Source of the DNA: JACNKJ01 sp964440095
GTDB lineage: Bacteria > Krumholzibacteriota > Krumholzibacteriia > JACNKJ01
Assembly (NCBI GenBank): GCA_964440095.1
Contig: CAYTPZ010000002.1
Span: 1-64,000, forward strand
Length of the DNA stretch: 64,000 bases
Reading direction: 5' to 3'
The notes beneath the pieces were generated by a model. That model searched no databases and had not been told where the DNA came from. It saw nothing but the letters and a program-made list of their open reading frames with translations. Both the position numbers and the translations under genes were made by a program. Positions 1 through 8,851 of this stretch are shown here, one piece after another. Position 1 is the stretch's first letter. Each line of letters opens with the position of its first letter.

Positions 1-55
<55 letters not shown>

Positions 56-68
56 AAAGGAGCGCCCC

Positions 69-3000
69 ATGAAACATCATCGAGTATTGACGGCGGCCCT
101 CCTGCTTGTCATGGCCGTGATCGCATCGGCGGATATTTTCTACGACTTCGAGCAGGCCTTCTTCGTGGAAGATTACGGTGTGAAGTGCAAAGACCATACG
201 TTGATTTACCACGAGGGTCTTTATCACCTCTACTTCATCCAAGGTTATCCCGACGGTCCTGTGGAACCGCTTGGGCTTGAGCAGTGGTTGGGCCATGCCA
301 CGAGTCCGGATCTAAGCCATTGGACACGGCTGGACAGCATCCTTCCCGTGGTGCCGGGTACTTGGGAAAACGGATTCATCTGGGCACCCCACGTGATTGA
401 AGATCCCACCGGCGGATGGCTCATGTTCTACACGGGCGCCGATTCCACTTCGGAAGTTCGCCAGCAGACTGGCCTGGCTTGGAGCGACGATCTCTATAAC
501 TGGACGCGCCTGGGAAGTGATCCCATCTACCAGCCGGGGTCTTGGACCGACTGGGCCGACCCTCTCTATCAATACGCCAACTGTCGCGATCCCTACGTTT
601 TTCAGGCTCCAGGCGATACGCTTTACTACATGCTCAACACGGTGAGGGCCGCTGACGGTCGGGGTGCCGTGGACTTGGCTGTAAGCGAAGACCTTCACAC
701 GTGGGCGCATCAAGACACCTTCTCCTACCATTCCAGCTCCAACATCATTGAAAGTGCCACGATTTGGGAAGACGAGGCGGGCAAGTGGCACTTCTTCTTC
801 ACCGAGCAGAATTATGCGGGCACCTATCACACCGTGGCTTTGGATCCCTTTGGACCATTCTGGCCCGGTGCGGCCGCGCTTTTTGACGTCGGCTACGGAG
901 CGGAAGTAACCTATGCGAACGAGGAAAACGTATTCAGTCGATATGCGCGCGTGGTGCTCCTGAACGGCGATCGCTACTTCATTCGCTTCGATGAAATGGT
1001 GACGCCGGCCTGGGGTGGCGACTGGCCCAGCGTGGGAAGCATGCAGGGTTATCGCGATTGGTGGACGCCTCAGTTCGGCACGGCCTTCGATCACCAACCG
1101 ACTTGGGGCGACAATCCTCTAGAGCGCGGGGAAGAGAGCAGTAACATGGATGGGAATAGCTACCTGTCCACCCTGGAGCTCTTTCCCTATCCGGGTTTCG
1201 CCAACCCAGGACGCAGTCGCGGTAATGGACCCACCGGTCTGGTGAAGAGCGATCCCTTCGTCTTGGATCGTGATCGCCTCAGCATGATGGTAGGGGGCGG
1301 CGATCAGGATTCCACATGCTTCGTGGCCATGGTGCGAGACTCCGACTTCCGCATTCTGTTTCGTGAAACCGGTGCCGACGCCGTAGGCATGGATCTTCGG
1401 CTGTGGAACACCGAAAGCCTCATCGGCGAGACGGTCTTCCTGGTGGTCGCCGACCTCAGCAGCATTCCCTGGGGGTGGATCAGCACCGACCTCATTCAGG
1501 ATTATGATCGCGTAGGCGATGATCCCACCACGCCGAGCGATCCCATGGTCGATGAAATCTACCTGGGCGATGTACTCACAAACGCAGGCGTTGAGTGGAA
1601 CTGCGATTTCTACGGGCACGACCTGTACGGGTCAGCGCCGCACTATGTCATTTTCACCGACGCCACCGAAGGTCTTGCCGAAACCTATGAGTGGGATTTC
1701 GAGAACGATGGCATCTATGACAAGCTCACTCAGGATGCGGCGCATTCCTTCCAGGATCCGGGTCTCTACTCGGTGAAGTTGCGAGTGGTCAACGATCTGG
1801 GCATGGAGGCCGTGGAGCTGAAAGAGAACTACATCATGGTTCTCGAAAATGAGAGCAACTGTCTGGTTTTCCCCTCCAAAATCAGTTCAGGGCTGCCAAC
1901 ACCCGTGTTCTTCGCCTACTCCGGGGTGGAAAGCCTGTTCGAGTATCATGCCGTGGTGAATTTCGACAGCACGATCATTCGCTATGATGGCTTGTCCAAT
2001 TGGAACCCGGGCAAAACCTTCATCGACAGCATCGCCGACCAAAGCATCTACATTGATTGGGTCTATGAAAGCGGTGTGGATCCCATACTGCCCAGCAACG
2101 ATCCCAGTTTCCTTTTCGGGCTGGCCTTCACTGCCCTAACCGCCGTGGATACCACTCAGCTAAATTACGTGGACAGCCTCTGTGTTGTTCTCGGCGCCTC
2201 AGGAGACACGCTCCAAAACATCGGTTGGGTGGATGATCCTCCTTTCGGTGAGATCATACTGGACGTGAACTGTTTACTGACCGGCCAAGTCGATTACTAC
2301 ACGGGTGAATCGGCTCTGCCTGGAGTTGTCTTCTCAATGGGGCCGCCCAACGATGATGCGGTTTCCAATATGGCCGGTGAGTGGGAGTTCGAGCCCTATC
2401 CTATGGACGACTACACTCTGCGGATAGGCAAGGATGACGAGCTTTACGCCAGCAACTCACTGGATGCCATGAAAGTGCTGCGTCACGAGGCGGGTCTTGA
2501 GCTTCTTACGGGTGATCTTACGCTGCGTTGCGGCGACGTTAATCTGGATGAGGTCGTGGACACTCTCGACGCTGTGGCCATCGCCGAGGCGGCCGCGCTG
2601 ATCGCGCCCCTAGCTTCCGGTGACTGGGCGTTCGAACCGGACAGTGTGGTCTTCGAGCCTCTCAACAGGGATGAAAATATATCCGTGGTTGGCATGCGCA
2701 TGGGCGACGTGGATGGCAGCTGGCTCCCCGGCATCACGCTGCGCGAGGCCGGCGAGTCGGGTGGGCGCCAGGCCATCACTCTGTCTGTACCGGACACGAC
2801 CCTTAGTTCCGGCACCGGAGAGTTCCTGATCCCCCTGCTGGCCGAAGGCTTCGACAGCATTTCCGCCTTGTCACTTCGCCTGGATTTTTCCGACAGCATT
2901 CTCACCTACAATGGAGTGAGCAGTAATCTACCCGGACTCAATCTGATGACAGGTGAGCTGGGCGGAGACATCCACCTGGAGTGGTTCGACGGGCATGGAG

Positions 3001-3488
3001 GCGACAGTCTTCTAACGCAGCAGGGTGATACTCTGTTGTTCCTGCACTTCACATCTATTACATCCGAGTGGGCCATTTCGCACTTGGATTTCCAGGCCGT
3101 CAGCGCTCTGGGCGACTCCATCGGCGATGCCATAGAGGGTGTGACTTTGGTGGATGGCTCCATTACCGTTCCCGGCTTTGGAGTGGATGCCGATACGCCT
3201 CCGCCGGCAAGCTTCGGGCTGCAGCAGAATTTTCCCAATCCCTTCAATCCATCTACGGAGATTCGATTTTCCTTAGCCGAAGAAGCTTTGGTGAGTTTGC
3301 GTATCTATGACCTGGAGGGTCGCCTGGTGGATCATCTGCTGCCCGGCGTTAAGTTCGAAGCTGGACGCCACGGCGTTGTATGGAATGGAACGGATCGGCG
3401 CGGGCGGCAGGTGTCATCGGGCATGTACTTCTACAGACTCGACACCAAGGACTTCAGCGATCGCCGGAAGATGATGCTTCTAAAGTAG
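69..3488 (+). CDS. Secreted GH32/GH43-like propeller protein with PKD, cohesin-like, dockerin and type IX-like sorting domains
   Basis: 1139 residues with a signal peptide (about 1-21). Residues 25-350 resemble a five-bladed beta-propeller glycosidase of the GH32/GH43 kind: an early Asp (KDH, D42), a CRDP motif (D174) and a Glu (IIES, E228) fit the usual three acidic positions. Residues about 395-500 resemble the beta-sandwich module (VGGGD ... GWISTDLI) that often follows such propellers. Next come a PKD-like domain (ending WDFENDGIYDK and following), a first cohesin-like module (about 595-740), a dockerin-like stretch starting CGDVNLDEVVD (about 820-875), a second cohesin-like module (about 900-1035) and a FlgD-like C-terminal sorting domain (NFPNPFNPSTEI; ends MMLLK). 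AAAGGAG at 56-62 supports the start. Likely role: cell-surface or extracellular glycan hydrolysis; substrate unknown. Paralogues lie at 3735-5576 and 9909-11501. Confidence 0.85.
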   Translation: MKHHRVLTAALLLVMAVIASADIFYDFEQAFFVEDYGVKCKDHTLIYHEGLYHLYFIQGYPDGPVEPLGLEQWLGHATSPDLSHWTRLDSILPVVPGTWENGFIWAPHVIEDPTGGWLMFYTGADSTSEVRQQTGLAWSDDLYNWTRLGSDPIYQPGSWTDWADPLYQYANCRDPYVFQAPGDTLYYMLNTVRAADGRGAVDLAVSEDLHTWAHQDTFSYHSSSNIIESATIWEDEAGKWHFFFTEQNYAGTYHTVALDPFGPFWPGAAALFDVGYGAEVTYANEENVFSRYARVVLLNGDRYFIRFDEMVTPAWGGDWPSVGSMQGYRDWWTPQFGTAFDHQPTWGDNPLERGEESSNMDGNSYLSTLELFPYPGFANPGRSRGNGPTGLVKSDPFVLDRDRLSMMVGGGDQDSTCFVAMVRDSDFRILFRETGADAVGMDLRLWNTESLIGETVFLVVADLSSIPWGWISTDLIQDYDRVGDDPTTPSDPMVDEIYLGDVLTNAGVEWNCDFYGHDLYGSAPHYVIFTDATEGLAETYEWDFENDGIYDKLTQDAAHSFQDPGLYSVKLRVVNDLGMEAVELKENYIMVLENESNCLVFPSKISSGLPTPVFFAYSGVESLFEYHAVVNFDSTIIRYDGLSNWNPGKTFIDSIADQSIYIDWVYESGVDPILPSNDPSFLFGLAFTALTAVDTTQLNYVDSLCVVLGASGDTLQNIGWVDDPPFGEIILDVNCLLTGQVDYYTGESALPGVVFSMGPPNDDAVSNMAGEWEFEPYPMDDYTLRIGKDDELYASNSLDAMKVLRHEAGLELLTGDLTLRCGDVNLDEVVDTLDAVAIAEAAALIAPLASGDWAFEPDSVVFEPLNRDENISVVGMRMGDVDGSWLPGITLREAGESGGRQAITLSVPDTTLSSGTGEFLIPLLAEGFDSISALSLRLDFSDSILTYNGVSSNLPGLNLMTGELGGDIHLEWFDGHGGDSLLTQQGDTLLFLHFTSITSEWAISHLDFQAVSALGDSIGDAIEGVTLVDGSITVPGFGVDADTPPPASFGLQQNFPNPFNPSTEIRFSLAEEALVSLRIYDLEGRLVDHLLPGVKFEAGRHGVVWNGTDRRGRQVSSGMYFYRLDTKDFSDRRKMMLLK

Positions 3489-3540
3489 AAGGCGGCTAGG
3501 CATGTGACCCCTCCCCTCTTTCCAGCTTCACATGTCACCT

Positions 3541-3568
3541 GGGAAGGGATCACACCCCTTCCCTTTTT
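3541..3568 (+). terminator. Intrinsic terminator
   Basis: Perfect 8-bp stem GGGAAGGG / CCCTTCCC with a 7-base loop, followed by TTTTT. It lies 53 bases after the stop of the 69-3488 gene. The reverse-strand gene that ends at 3735 has no equally clear terminator of its own. Confidence 0.85.
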
Positions 3569-3734
3569 CGTGTTCAACCTACAGGAAAACCGACTGTACC
3601 GTAGTCATCGTCAGTCGATCCGAACAACACACGACAAGCTCGTGTGATAGCTAATCCTTGGCAGAAGATGTTTTTGGGGAACTTGTGTGGGGGGGCGGCC
3701 GCGAGTTTCGAGCGCGAGGAAATGCCGCGAGCGC

Positions 3735-5576
3735 CTATTTAACCAGCACCAACTTCTCGCTGCCCGCGGCTTGACCATCCACATTCAGCGTGGCGAAGTA
3801 GATGCCGCTCGCCATGGGCTCGCCGTGCTCGTCGCGTCCATCCCAGGCCATTTCCCAACGCCCTGCAGGTTGCCGGCTGTCTTCAAGCACCTTCACCGTG
3901 CGCCCGCTCGCGTCCACGATGCGAAGCTCCACCTGTGCATCGCGCTCCAACTCGAAGCAGATTCGCGTGACGGGATTGAAGGGGTTGGGATAGGGGCTCA
4001 ACATGCGACCGGCTGCGGCGGGAGCCTCAGCCAGACTGGTGGGATCGTAACCCGCATTGATGAGAACTTCGAGCAGGGTGGGTCCATCCACAATCGGATC
4101 GCTGGGAGGAATGGTATCCTCGCCCGCCTGGGCATACTCGCGAATGGCATCCACCGCGATGTGTCCCCAGTCGCCGGTGGACAAATCGCCAATAGCCACA
4201 TAGGCCTCCTGGCCAATCAAGGTTTCGGTGTTCCAGAGCCGCTCGCTCATGAAGTGGGAGTGGTTCCCTGTTTCCGTGAAGAGCACGCGGTCCGTGGCGT
4301 AGTCGATGAGCGCGACAAAGCAGACATCGGGAAGATCTCCGCCGCCCACACGAAGGCCGACTCGATCTTCGGTCACGGTGAAGGGATCACTCTTGAGCAG
4401 TCCCCACTTTTCGTTGCCCTGGAATCCGCCGAGGTCCTCGTCGGAGGGCTCGGGGTAATCCTCATAGGTGCCCAGGAATGAATTGCCCTGCAGGTTGCTG
4501 TGACCGGCTCCCCGCTGATAGGGGTTGTCTCCCCAGGTGGGCTGGTTGTTGAAGGCATTGCCGATATAGGTGTGCCACCAAGGCTGCAGGCCGTCCAGGC
4601 GATGGATCTCGGGAATGTTGTCTTCGGTCTCCAGCAGCATCTCGTCGAAGCGCAGGAAGTAGATGATGTTCTCCACGGTCACCAGGCCGTTGAAGCGGCT
4701 GAAGATGGTCTCGTCGTCGAACTTGGTGACCTCCGCGCCGTGGCCTTCGTCGATGATCACGTCTTCCGCGATTTCCCATCCATTGAAGGGATCCGTACTC
4801 ACGCGATGGTGAGTGCCGGTGATGTTTTCTTCGGTGAAGAAGAAGTGATACAAGCCGAACTCGTCTTTGATGAGCTGCACGCTCTCGATCATGTTGGTGT
4901 TCTCATGTGAGTAGAACGGACCCTGATCGATCCAGTGCAGCAGGTCCGTGCTCATGGCCAGGCTTACCGCGCCTGTGGAATCGGCCATGCGTGCCGTATT
5001 GAGCATGTAATACTCGCGGTCATCTTCGATGTGGAAGATTTCCGGGTCGCGGCAGTTGGACCAGGGCCAGTTCTGATTCTCCTCGAACCAGAAAGCCCAG
5101 GACCCCGGATTGTAGATGGGGTTGTTCAGGAAACGATCCCAGTTATAGAGATCCGAACTCTTGGCGCCGCCGGCCTGCTGCGTTACCCACTCGTTCGCGC
5201 CCGTGTAGTAAAGGTACCAGCCATCGTCTTCGGGTTTTTCAATAATATCGGGTGCCCAGATGAATTCACTTTCCCAGGTTCCGGGGATCACCGGAAGAAT
5301 GCTGTCTTGGCGAGTCCAATGGCGAAGGTCGGGGCTGGTGATATGACCGAGCCACTTTTCCTCGCGCATTCCGCCGTTGATGGGTGGGTAGCTCTGAATG
5401 AAGAAAACATGGTAGATGCCTTCGTTCTTGACCATGCAGTGATCCTTGACCACCACGCCCACGTCTTCCACGAAGTAGGGCTGCTCGAAGTCAAAGAGGA
5501 TACCCGCCGACGCCGCATAAGCAGCGCCAAAGACCAGGAACGTAAAAATGATAAGACGAGATTGAAGTCGGATCAT
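3735..5576 (-). CDS. Secreted GH32/GH43-like propeller protein with type IX-like C-terminal sorting domain
   Basis: 613 residues from the ATG at 5576, chosen because it gives a clean signal peptide (MIRLQSRLIIFTFLVFGAAY...); the frame stays open 18 codons upstream. It aligns over its whole propeller with the 69-3488 protein: KDH near residue 45, the WLGH-TSPDLRHWTR stretch, a CRDPEIF motif and NMIES. The post-propeller module (VGGGD ... WGHIAVDAI) is present, but the PKD, cohesin-like and dockerin modules are absent and the chain passes straight to a FlgD-like tail (YPNPFNPVT ... KLVLVK). It converges on its paralogue, so the two are not co-transcribed. Predicted extracellular glycan-active enzyme; substrate not identifiable. 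Confidence 0.82.
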   Translation of the reverse strand: MIRLQSRLIIFTFLVFGAAYAASAGILFDFEQPYFVEDVGVVVKDHCMVKNEGIYHVFFIQSYPPINGGMREEKWLGHITSPDLRHWTRQDSILPVIPGTWESEFIWAPDIIEKPEDDGWYLYYTGANEWVTQQAGGAKSSDLYNWDRFLNNPIYNPGSWAFWFEENQNWPWSNCRDPEIFHIEDDREYYMLNTARMADSTGAVSLAMSTDLLHWIDQGPFYSHENTNMIESVQLIKDEFGLYHFFFTEENITGTHHRVSTDPFNGWEIAEDVIIDEGHGAEVTKFDDETIFSRFNGLVTVENIIYFLRFDEMLLETEDNIPEIHRLDGLQPWWHTYIGNAFNNQPTWGDNPYQRGAGHSNLQGNSFLGTYEDYPEPSDEDLGGFQGNEKWGLLKSDPFTVTEDRVGLRVGGGDLPDVCFVALIDYATDRVLFTETGNHSHFMSERLWNTETLIGQEAYVAIGDLSTGDWGHIAVDAIREYAQAGEDTIPPSDPIVDGPTLLEVLINAGYDPTSLAEAPAAAGRMLSPYPNPFNPVTRICFELERDAQVELRIVDASGRTVKVLEDSRQPAGRWEMAWDGRDEHGEPMASGIYFATLNVDGQAAGSEKLVLVK

Positions 5577-5760
5577 TGTGTAGAGCCATCGCCTTGCTAG
5601 GATCGGTGTTAGTCGGGTCGCAGGCGACAATTATACCAGATGTTAAAAGCTCCGGTCAAAGCGGCCGCTCCTCTCGCATCTTATTGTGCCGCAAGCTTTC
5701 CGGTAATTCCGATCTCTTTCCCCGCTAGCTTGCCGGCCCACCTTCGACTATGTTTGGAAA

Positions 5761-6804
5761 ATGAAACTGAAAGGCATACAGCTAGGTCGCGTTCTGGGAA
5801 TCCCCGTTCGCCTGCACTTCACCTTCCCATTCTTCCTCGTGGTGATCGTCGCGGTGGAAACCTATGGGGGTGGTTGGCGGGCCGGTCTGCACATTGCGGG
5901 CGTGCTCATCTCGCTATTCATCTTCGTGCTGCTTCACGAACTGGGACACAGCGTGGTGGCGCGTCGGTACGGTATTCCCATCCTGGATATCACGCTCCTG
6001 CCTATTGGCGGTGTGGCCCGAACCCTGGGTCTGCCCAAAACATCGGGGCAGGAGATCGCCATCGCTCTGGCCGGACCGGCTGTGAATTATGTGCTGGCCA
6101 TCCCCCTGGGTATTGCGGTGGCCACCTTGCCCGATGGCGACCTTCGCGAGTTCGCCATTCCCCTGCTTTTTGCCAACCTCATGCTTGGCACCTTCAACCT
6201 GATTCCCGCCTTTCCCATGGACGGGGGCCGCGTGCTCCGCGCTCTACTCGCCCTGCGCAAGGAGTATCTGGACGCCACGCGCATCGCGGTCTGGGTCGGC
6301 CGAGTTGTGGCAGTGATCTTCGTGGTGGTGGCCGTGGTGGATCGCGAGTGGATCCTTCTCGCCCTCATCGCGCTGTTCATCTACAACGCCGGCGGCGCCG
6401 AACTGCGCCTGGCTCGCAGGCTGCACTCACTGGCCAAGGGTACCGCTCAAAGTGCCGCCGCACCTCTTCCGCCTGCCATTCCCGGCGATGCCAGCCTGAG
6501 CCGTGCATTTACCTGGCTGGAGAGTTTTCCCTACGTGCCCTACTTCGCCATCGAGATGGATCCCATCACCATTTCCCTGGTGGGTCGCGAAGAGCTGGGA
6601 GACCTTTGCCTCGCCCTGCGCGCCAACATGGAGATATCCCGAGTCACCCTGCATGCGGAAATTCCCCTGGCCGGGATGAGCTCCTTAGCCGATGCCCGCA
6701 GAAGGCTGCAAGAGGCCCATCGCAACATGCTTCCCGTACGCATGCCGAACGGCAGCCTCGGAATTCTCACTCTATTGGATTTGGAAGCCTGGCTGGGCGA
6801 CTAG
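5761..6804 (+). CDS. M50 (site-2 protease-like) membrane metalloprotease
   Basis: 347 residues. Zinc-binding HELGH at residues 59-63 sits inside a membrane segment, and the second M50 motif NLIPAFPMDGGR (Asp154) supplies the third ligand. About five or six hydrophobic segments cover residues 15-215, the SpoIVFB/Rv-type layout. The C-terminal ~110 residues are soluble and may be a degenerate CBS-like region, although no CBS motif is clear. Such proteases cut substrates within the membrane, often in signalling; the target cannot be inferred. Its TAG stop shares the palindrome CTAG with the stop of the convergent M28 gene. Confidence 0.88.
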   Translation: MKLKGIQLGRVLGIPVRLHFTFPFFLVVIVAVETYGGGWRAGLHIAGVLISLFIFVLLHELGHSVVARRYGIPILDITLLPIGGVARTLGLPKTSGQEIAIALAGPAVNYVLAIPLGIAVATLPDGDLREFAIPLLFANLMLGTFNLIPAFPMDGGRVLRALLALRKEYLDATRIAVWVGRVVAVIFVVVAVVDREWILLALIALFIYNAGGAELRLARRLHSLAKGTAQSAAAPLPPAIPGDASLSRAFTWLESFPYVPYFAIEMDPITISLVGREELGDLCLALRANMEISRVTLHAEIPLAGMSSLADARRRLQEAHRNMLPVRMPNGSLGILTLLDLEAWLGD

Positions 6805-7769
6805 GAGTCGGGCAACTGAGGAATGGCCAGCTGCAGCACTGTGGCGGCCAGGCCCTTCGCGCCCGCATCCAGCATTTCGGGCATGACCGCGCCCAGGGTG
6901 TCCTGAGTGCTGTTGACGTAGGGGAATGCGTCGCCGGGACCTTCCCAAAGGAACATGGCCGGCAGGCCTTCCAACCAGAACCAGTACTGATCGCTGGCAG
7001 GGGCGTTGTATGGATTCGCCCAGTCCAGCGTGTCCAGGGCCACAGGTTCGGCGAGCTCGGCGGCCAGGGGCAGGGCGTCCGCTCCCATGGCTACGGTTTC
7101 GCCGTGGCAGATCAGGCGCAGGTCCTGCTCGCCGTCGCCGTCCCAGCCGATCATGTCCACGTTGACCATGCAGATCAAACTGTCGGGGCCGGTTTCATTG
7201 TCCCAGAATTCCACGTATCGCTTGCTGCCCTTGAAGCCCACTTCCTCGGCGGCGAAGAAGACCACACGCACGGTGTAGGCGGTGGGCGTGTCATGAAGAA
7301 TGCGAGTGAGTTCGAGGAGGGCGGCCACACCCGTGGCGTTGTCCACGGCACCGGGAGAGATAGTGCTGGAGTCGTTGGCGCTGGCATTGCCCGAAGAGCA
7401 GTCCCAATGAGCTCCCACCAACACCTGACGCTCCGGGGCAACCATTCCGGGAAAGTCCACGTAAACGTTGGCTGTGTGGATCAGGCGACGCCTCATTATT
7501 GTGAAAGAGTCCCACTGGGCCACGTTTCCCTGATCTTCGATCCAGCCCACGAGCATGTTCAAAGCCTGCGTACAACCTTCGTCGTATTCGATATAGCGCG
7601 AATGAATCGAGGCGAATTCCGTCACATAGCTCATGAGTTGGGCCTGGGAAATGCTGCCCACGCGCTCGGAAATGAGCTCGTCCTGGTCCTGATATCCAAG
7701 GGGGCAATCGGTGCCTGACTGGCATCCGGCCAGAATGAGGAGTAGCAGAAGAAATAATAAGGGTTTCAT
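6801..7769 (-). CDS. M28-family lipoprotein peptidase with altered metal ligand
   Basis: 322 residues with a lipoprotein signal (LLLLLILAGC), so probably membrane-anchored in the envelope. The M28 metal-binding pattern is visible: GAHWDCS (His, Asp), VDNATGVAALLE (bridging Asp), AAEEVGFKGSKRY (Glu-Glu) and VNVDMIGWD (Asp). The last ligand, normally His in an SDH-x-PF-like context, reads ASDQYWFWLEG, i.e. Gln. Activity could therefore be reduced or lost. Family members are aminopeptidases or glutaminyl-cyclase relatives. It overlaps the convergent M50 gene by 4 bp. Confidence 0.85.
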   Translation of the reverse strand: MKPLLFLLLLLILAGCQSGTDCPLGYQDQDELISERVGSISQAQLMSYVTEFASIHSRYIEYDEGCTQALNMLVGWIEDQGNVAQWDSFTIMRRRLIHTANVYVDFPGMVAPERQVLVGAHWDCSSGNASANDSSTISPGAVDNATGVAALLELTRILHDTPTAYTVRVVFFAAEEVGFKGSKRYVEFWDNETGPDSLICMVNVDMIGWDGDGEQDLRLICHGETVAMGADALPLAAELAEPVALDTLDWANPYNAPASDQYWFWLEGLPAMFLWEGPGDAFPYVNSTQDTLGAVMPEMLDAGAKGLAATVLQLAIPQLPDS

Positions 7770-7890
7770 TGTGCGAGCATAGGCTACAAGGCTGGGGGTG
7801 GCAAGTTGGAATGGATCTTGTCAGGGCTCGCCTGCCTGTCTAGTATTGATGCATCCTCATGACCCACGGCTTCACCGTGAAAGGAATAAC

Positions 7891-8841
7891 ATGGATCGCA
7901 ACCTCGCGCTGGAACTCACGCGCGTTACCGAATCCGCCGCCATCGCTTCGGCCCGCATGCTCGGGCGCGGAGATCCGAACGAGGCCGACCAGGCCGCCGT
8001 CACCGCCATGCGTGATCGCTTCAACGACATCGCCATGGACGGCACAGTGGTCATCGGCGAGGGCGAGCGCGACGAAGCGCCCATGCTCTACATCGGCGAA
8101 AAGGTGGGCACGGGCGATTTGCCCGAGGTGGACATCGCCCTCGATCCTCTGGAGTGCACCAACTCTGTGGCCTACGGACGGCCCAACGCTCTGGCCGTGG
8201 TGGCCATCGCGCCCAAGGGACACTTCCTGCACGCGCCTGACACCTACATGGAAAAAATCGCTGTGGGACCCGAGGCTGTGGGCACCATCGATATCAATCG
8301 AAGCCCTAGCGAGAACCTGAATACCCTGGCCGAAGTGAAAAAGGTGCAAGTGAGTGACCTCACCGTGGCCATTCTCGATCGCGAGCGCCACGAAGATCTT
8401 ATCGCCGAAGTGCGCCAGCTGGGCTGCCGCATTCACCTGATTCCAGACGGCGACGTGTCGGCGGCCATCGCCTGCGCGGTGCCCGATTCCACGGTGGACA
8501 TTCTCATGGGCATCGGCGGTGCGCCTGAAGGCGTGCTGGCGGCTGCGGCCCTTCGCGGATTGGGCGGCGACATGCAGGGGCGCCTGGCTTTCCGCAACGA
8601 GGGCGAAAGGCAGCGCGCCATCAGCATGGGCGTCAAAGACCCGGCCAAGGTTTTTGAGATCACTGAATTGGCTCAGGGCGACGACATCATGTTCGTGGCC
8701 ACGGGCATCACCACCGGCGATTTCCTTCGCGGCGTGGGATTCTATCCCGGCGGTGCCAGGACTCATAGCATGGTGATCCGCAGCAAGTCGGGCACCTTGC
8801 GCTTCATCGAAACCGAACACCGTTGGAACTGGAAACCCTAG
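7891..8841 (+). CDS. glpX: Class II fructose-1,6-bisphosphatase (GlpX type)
   Basis: 316 residues, the usual GlpX length. It hydrolyses fructose-1,6-bisphosphate (in some lineages also sedoheptulose-1,7-bisphosphate) in gluconeogenesis. Family features seen: TESAAIASARMLGRG at the start, DGTVVIGEGERDEAPML with the metal-binding Glu/Asp, and a GIGGAPEGVLAAAA stretch. The phosphatase motif normally reading DP-[LIV]-[DE]-G-T is DPLECT here, a Gly-to-Cys change. The ATG at 7891 follows AAGGAA at 7881; 31 further upstream codons are open but not family-like. Confidence 0.92.
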   Translation: MDRNLALELTRVTESAAIASARMLGRGDPNEADQAAVTAMRDRFNDIAMDGTVVIGEGERDEAPMLYIGEKVGTGDLPEVDIALDPLECTNSVAYGRPNALAVVAIAPKGHFLHAPDTYMEKIAVGPEAVGTIDINRSPSENLNTLAEVKKVQVSDLTVAILDRERHEDLIAEVRQLGCRIHLIPDGDVSAAIACAVPDSTVDILMGIGGAPEGVLAAAALRGLGGDMQGRLAFRNEGERQRAISMGVKDPAKVFEITELAQGDDIMFVATGITTGDFLRGVGFYPGGARTHSMVIRSKSGTLRFIETEHRWNWKP

Positions 8842-8851
8842 GCGGCGGCTT

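Noticed and set aside
5640..7718. 692-codon forward ORF
   Set aside because: It covers the M50 gene in another frame and the M28 gene antisense, is Arg/His/Gly-rich and has no family motifs; both underlying genes are clear.
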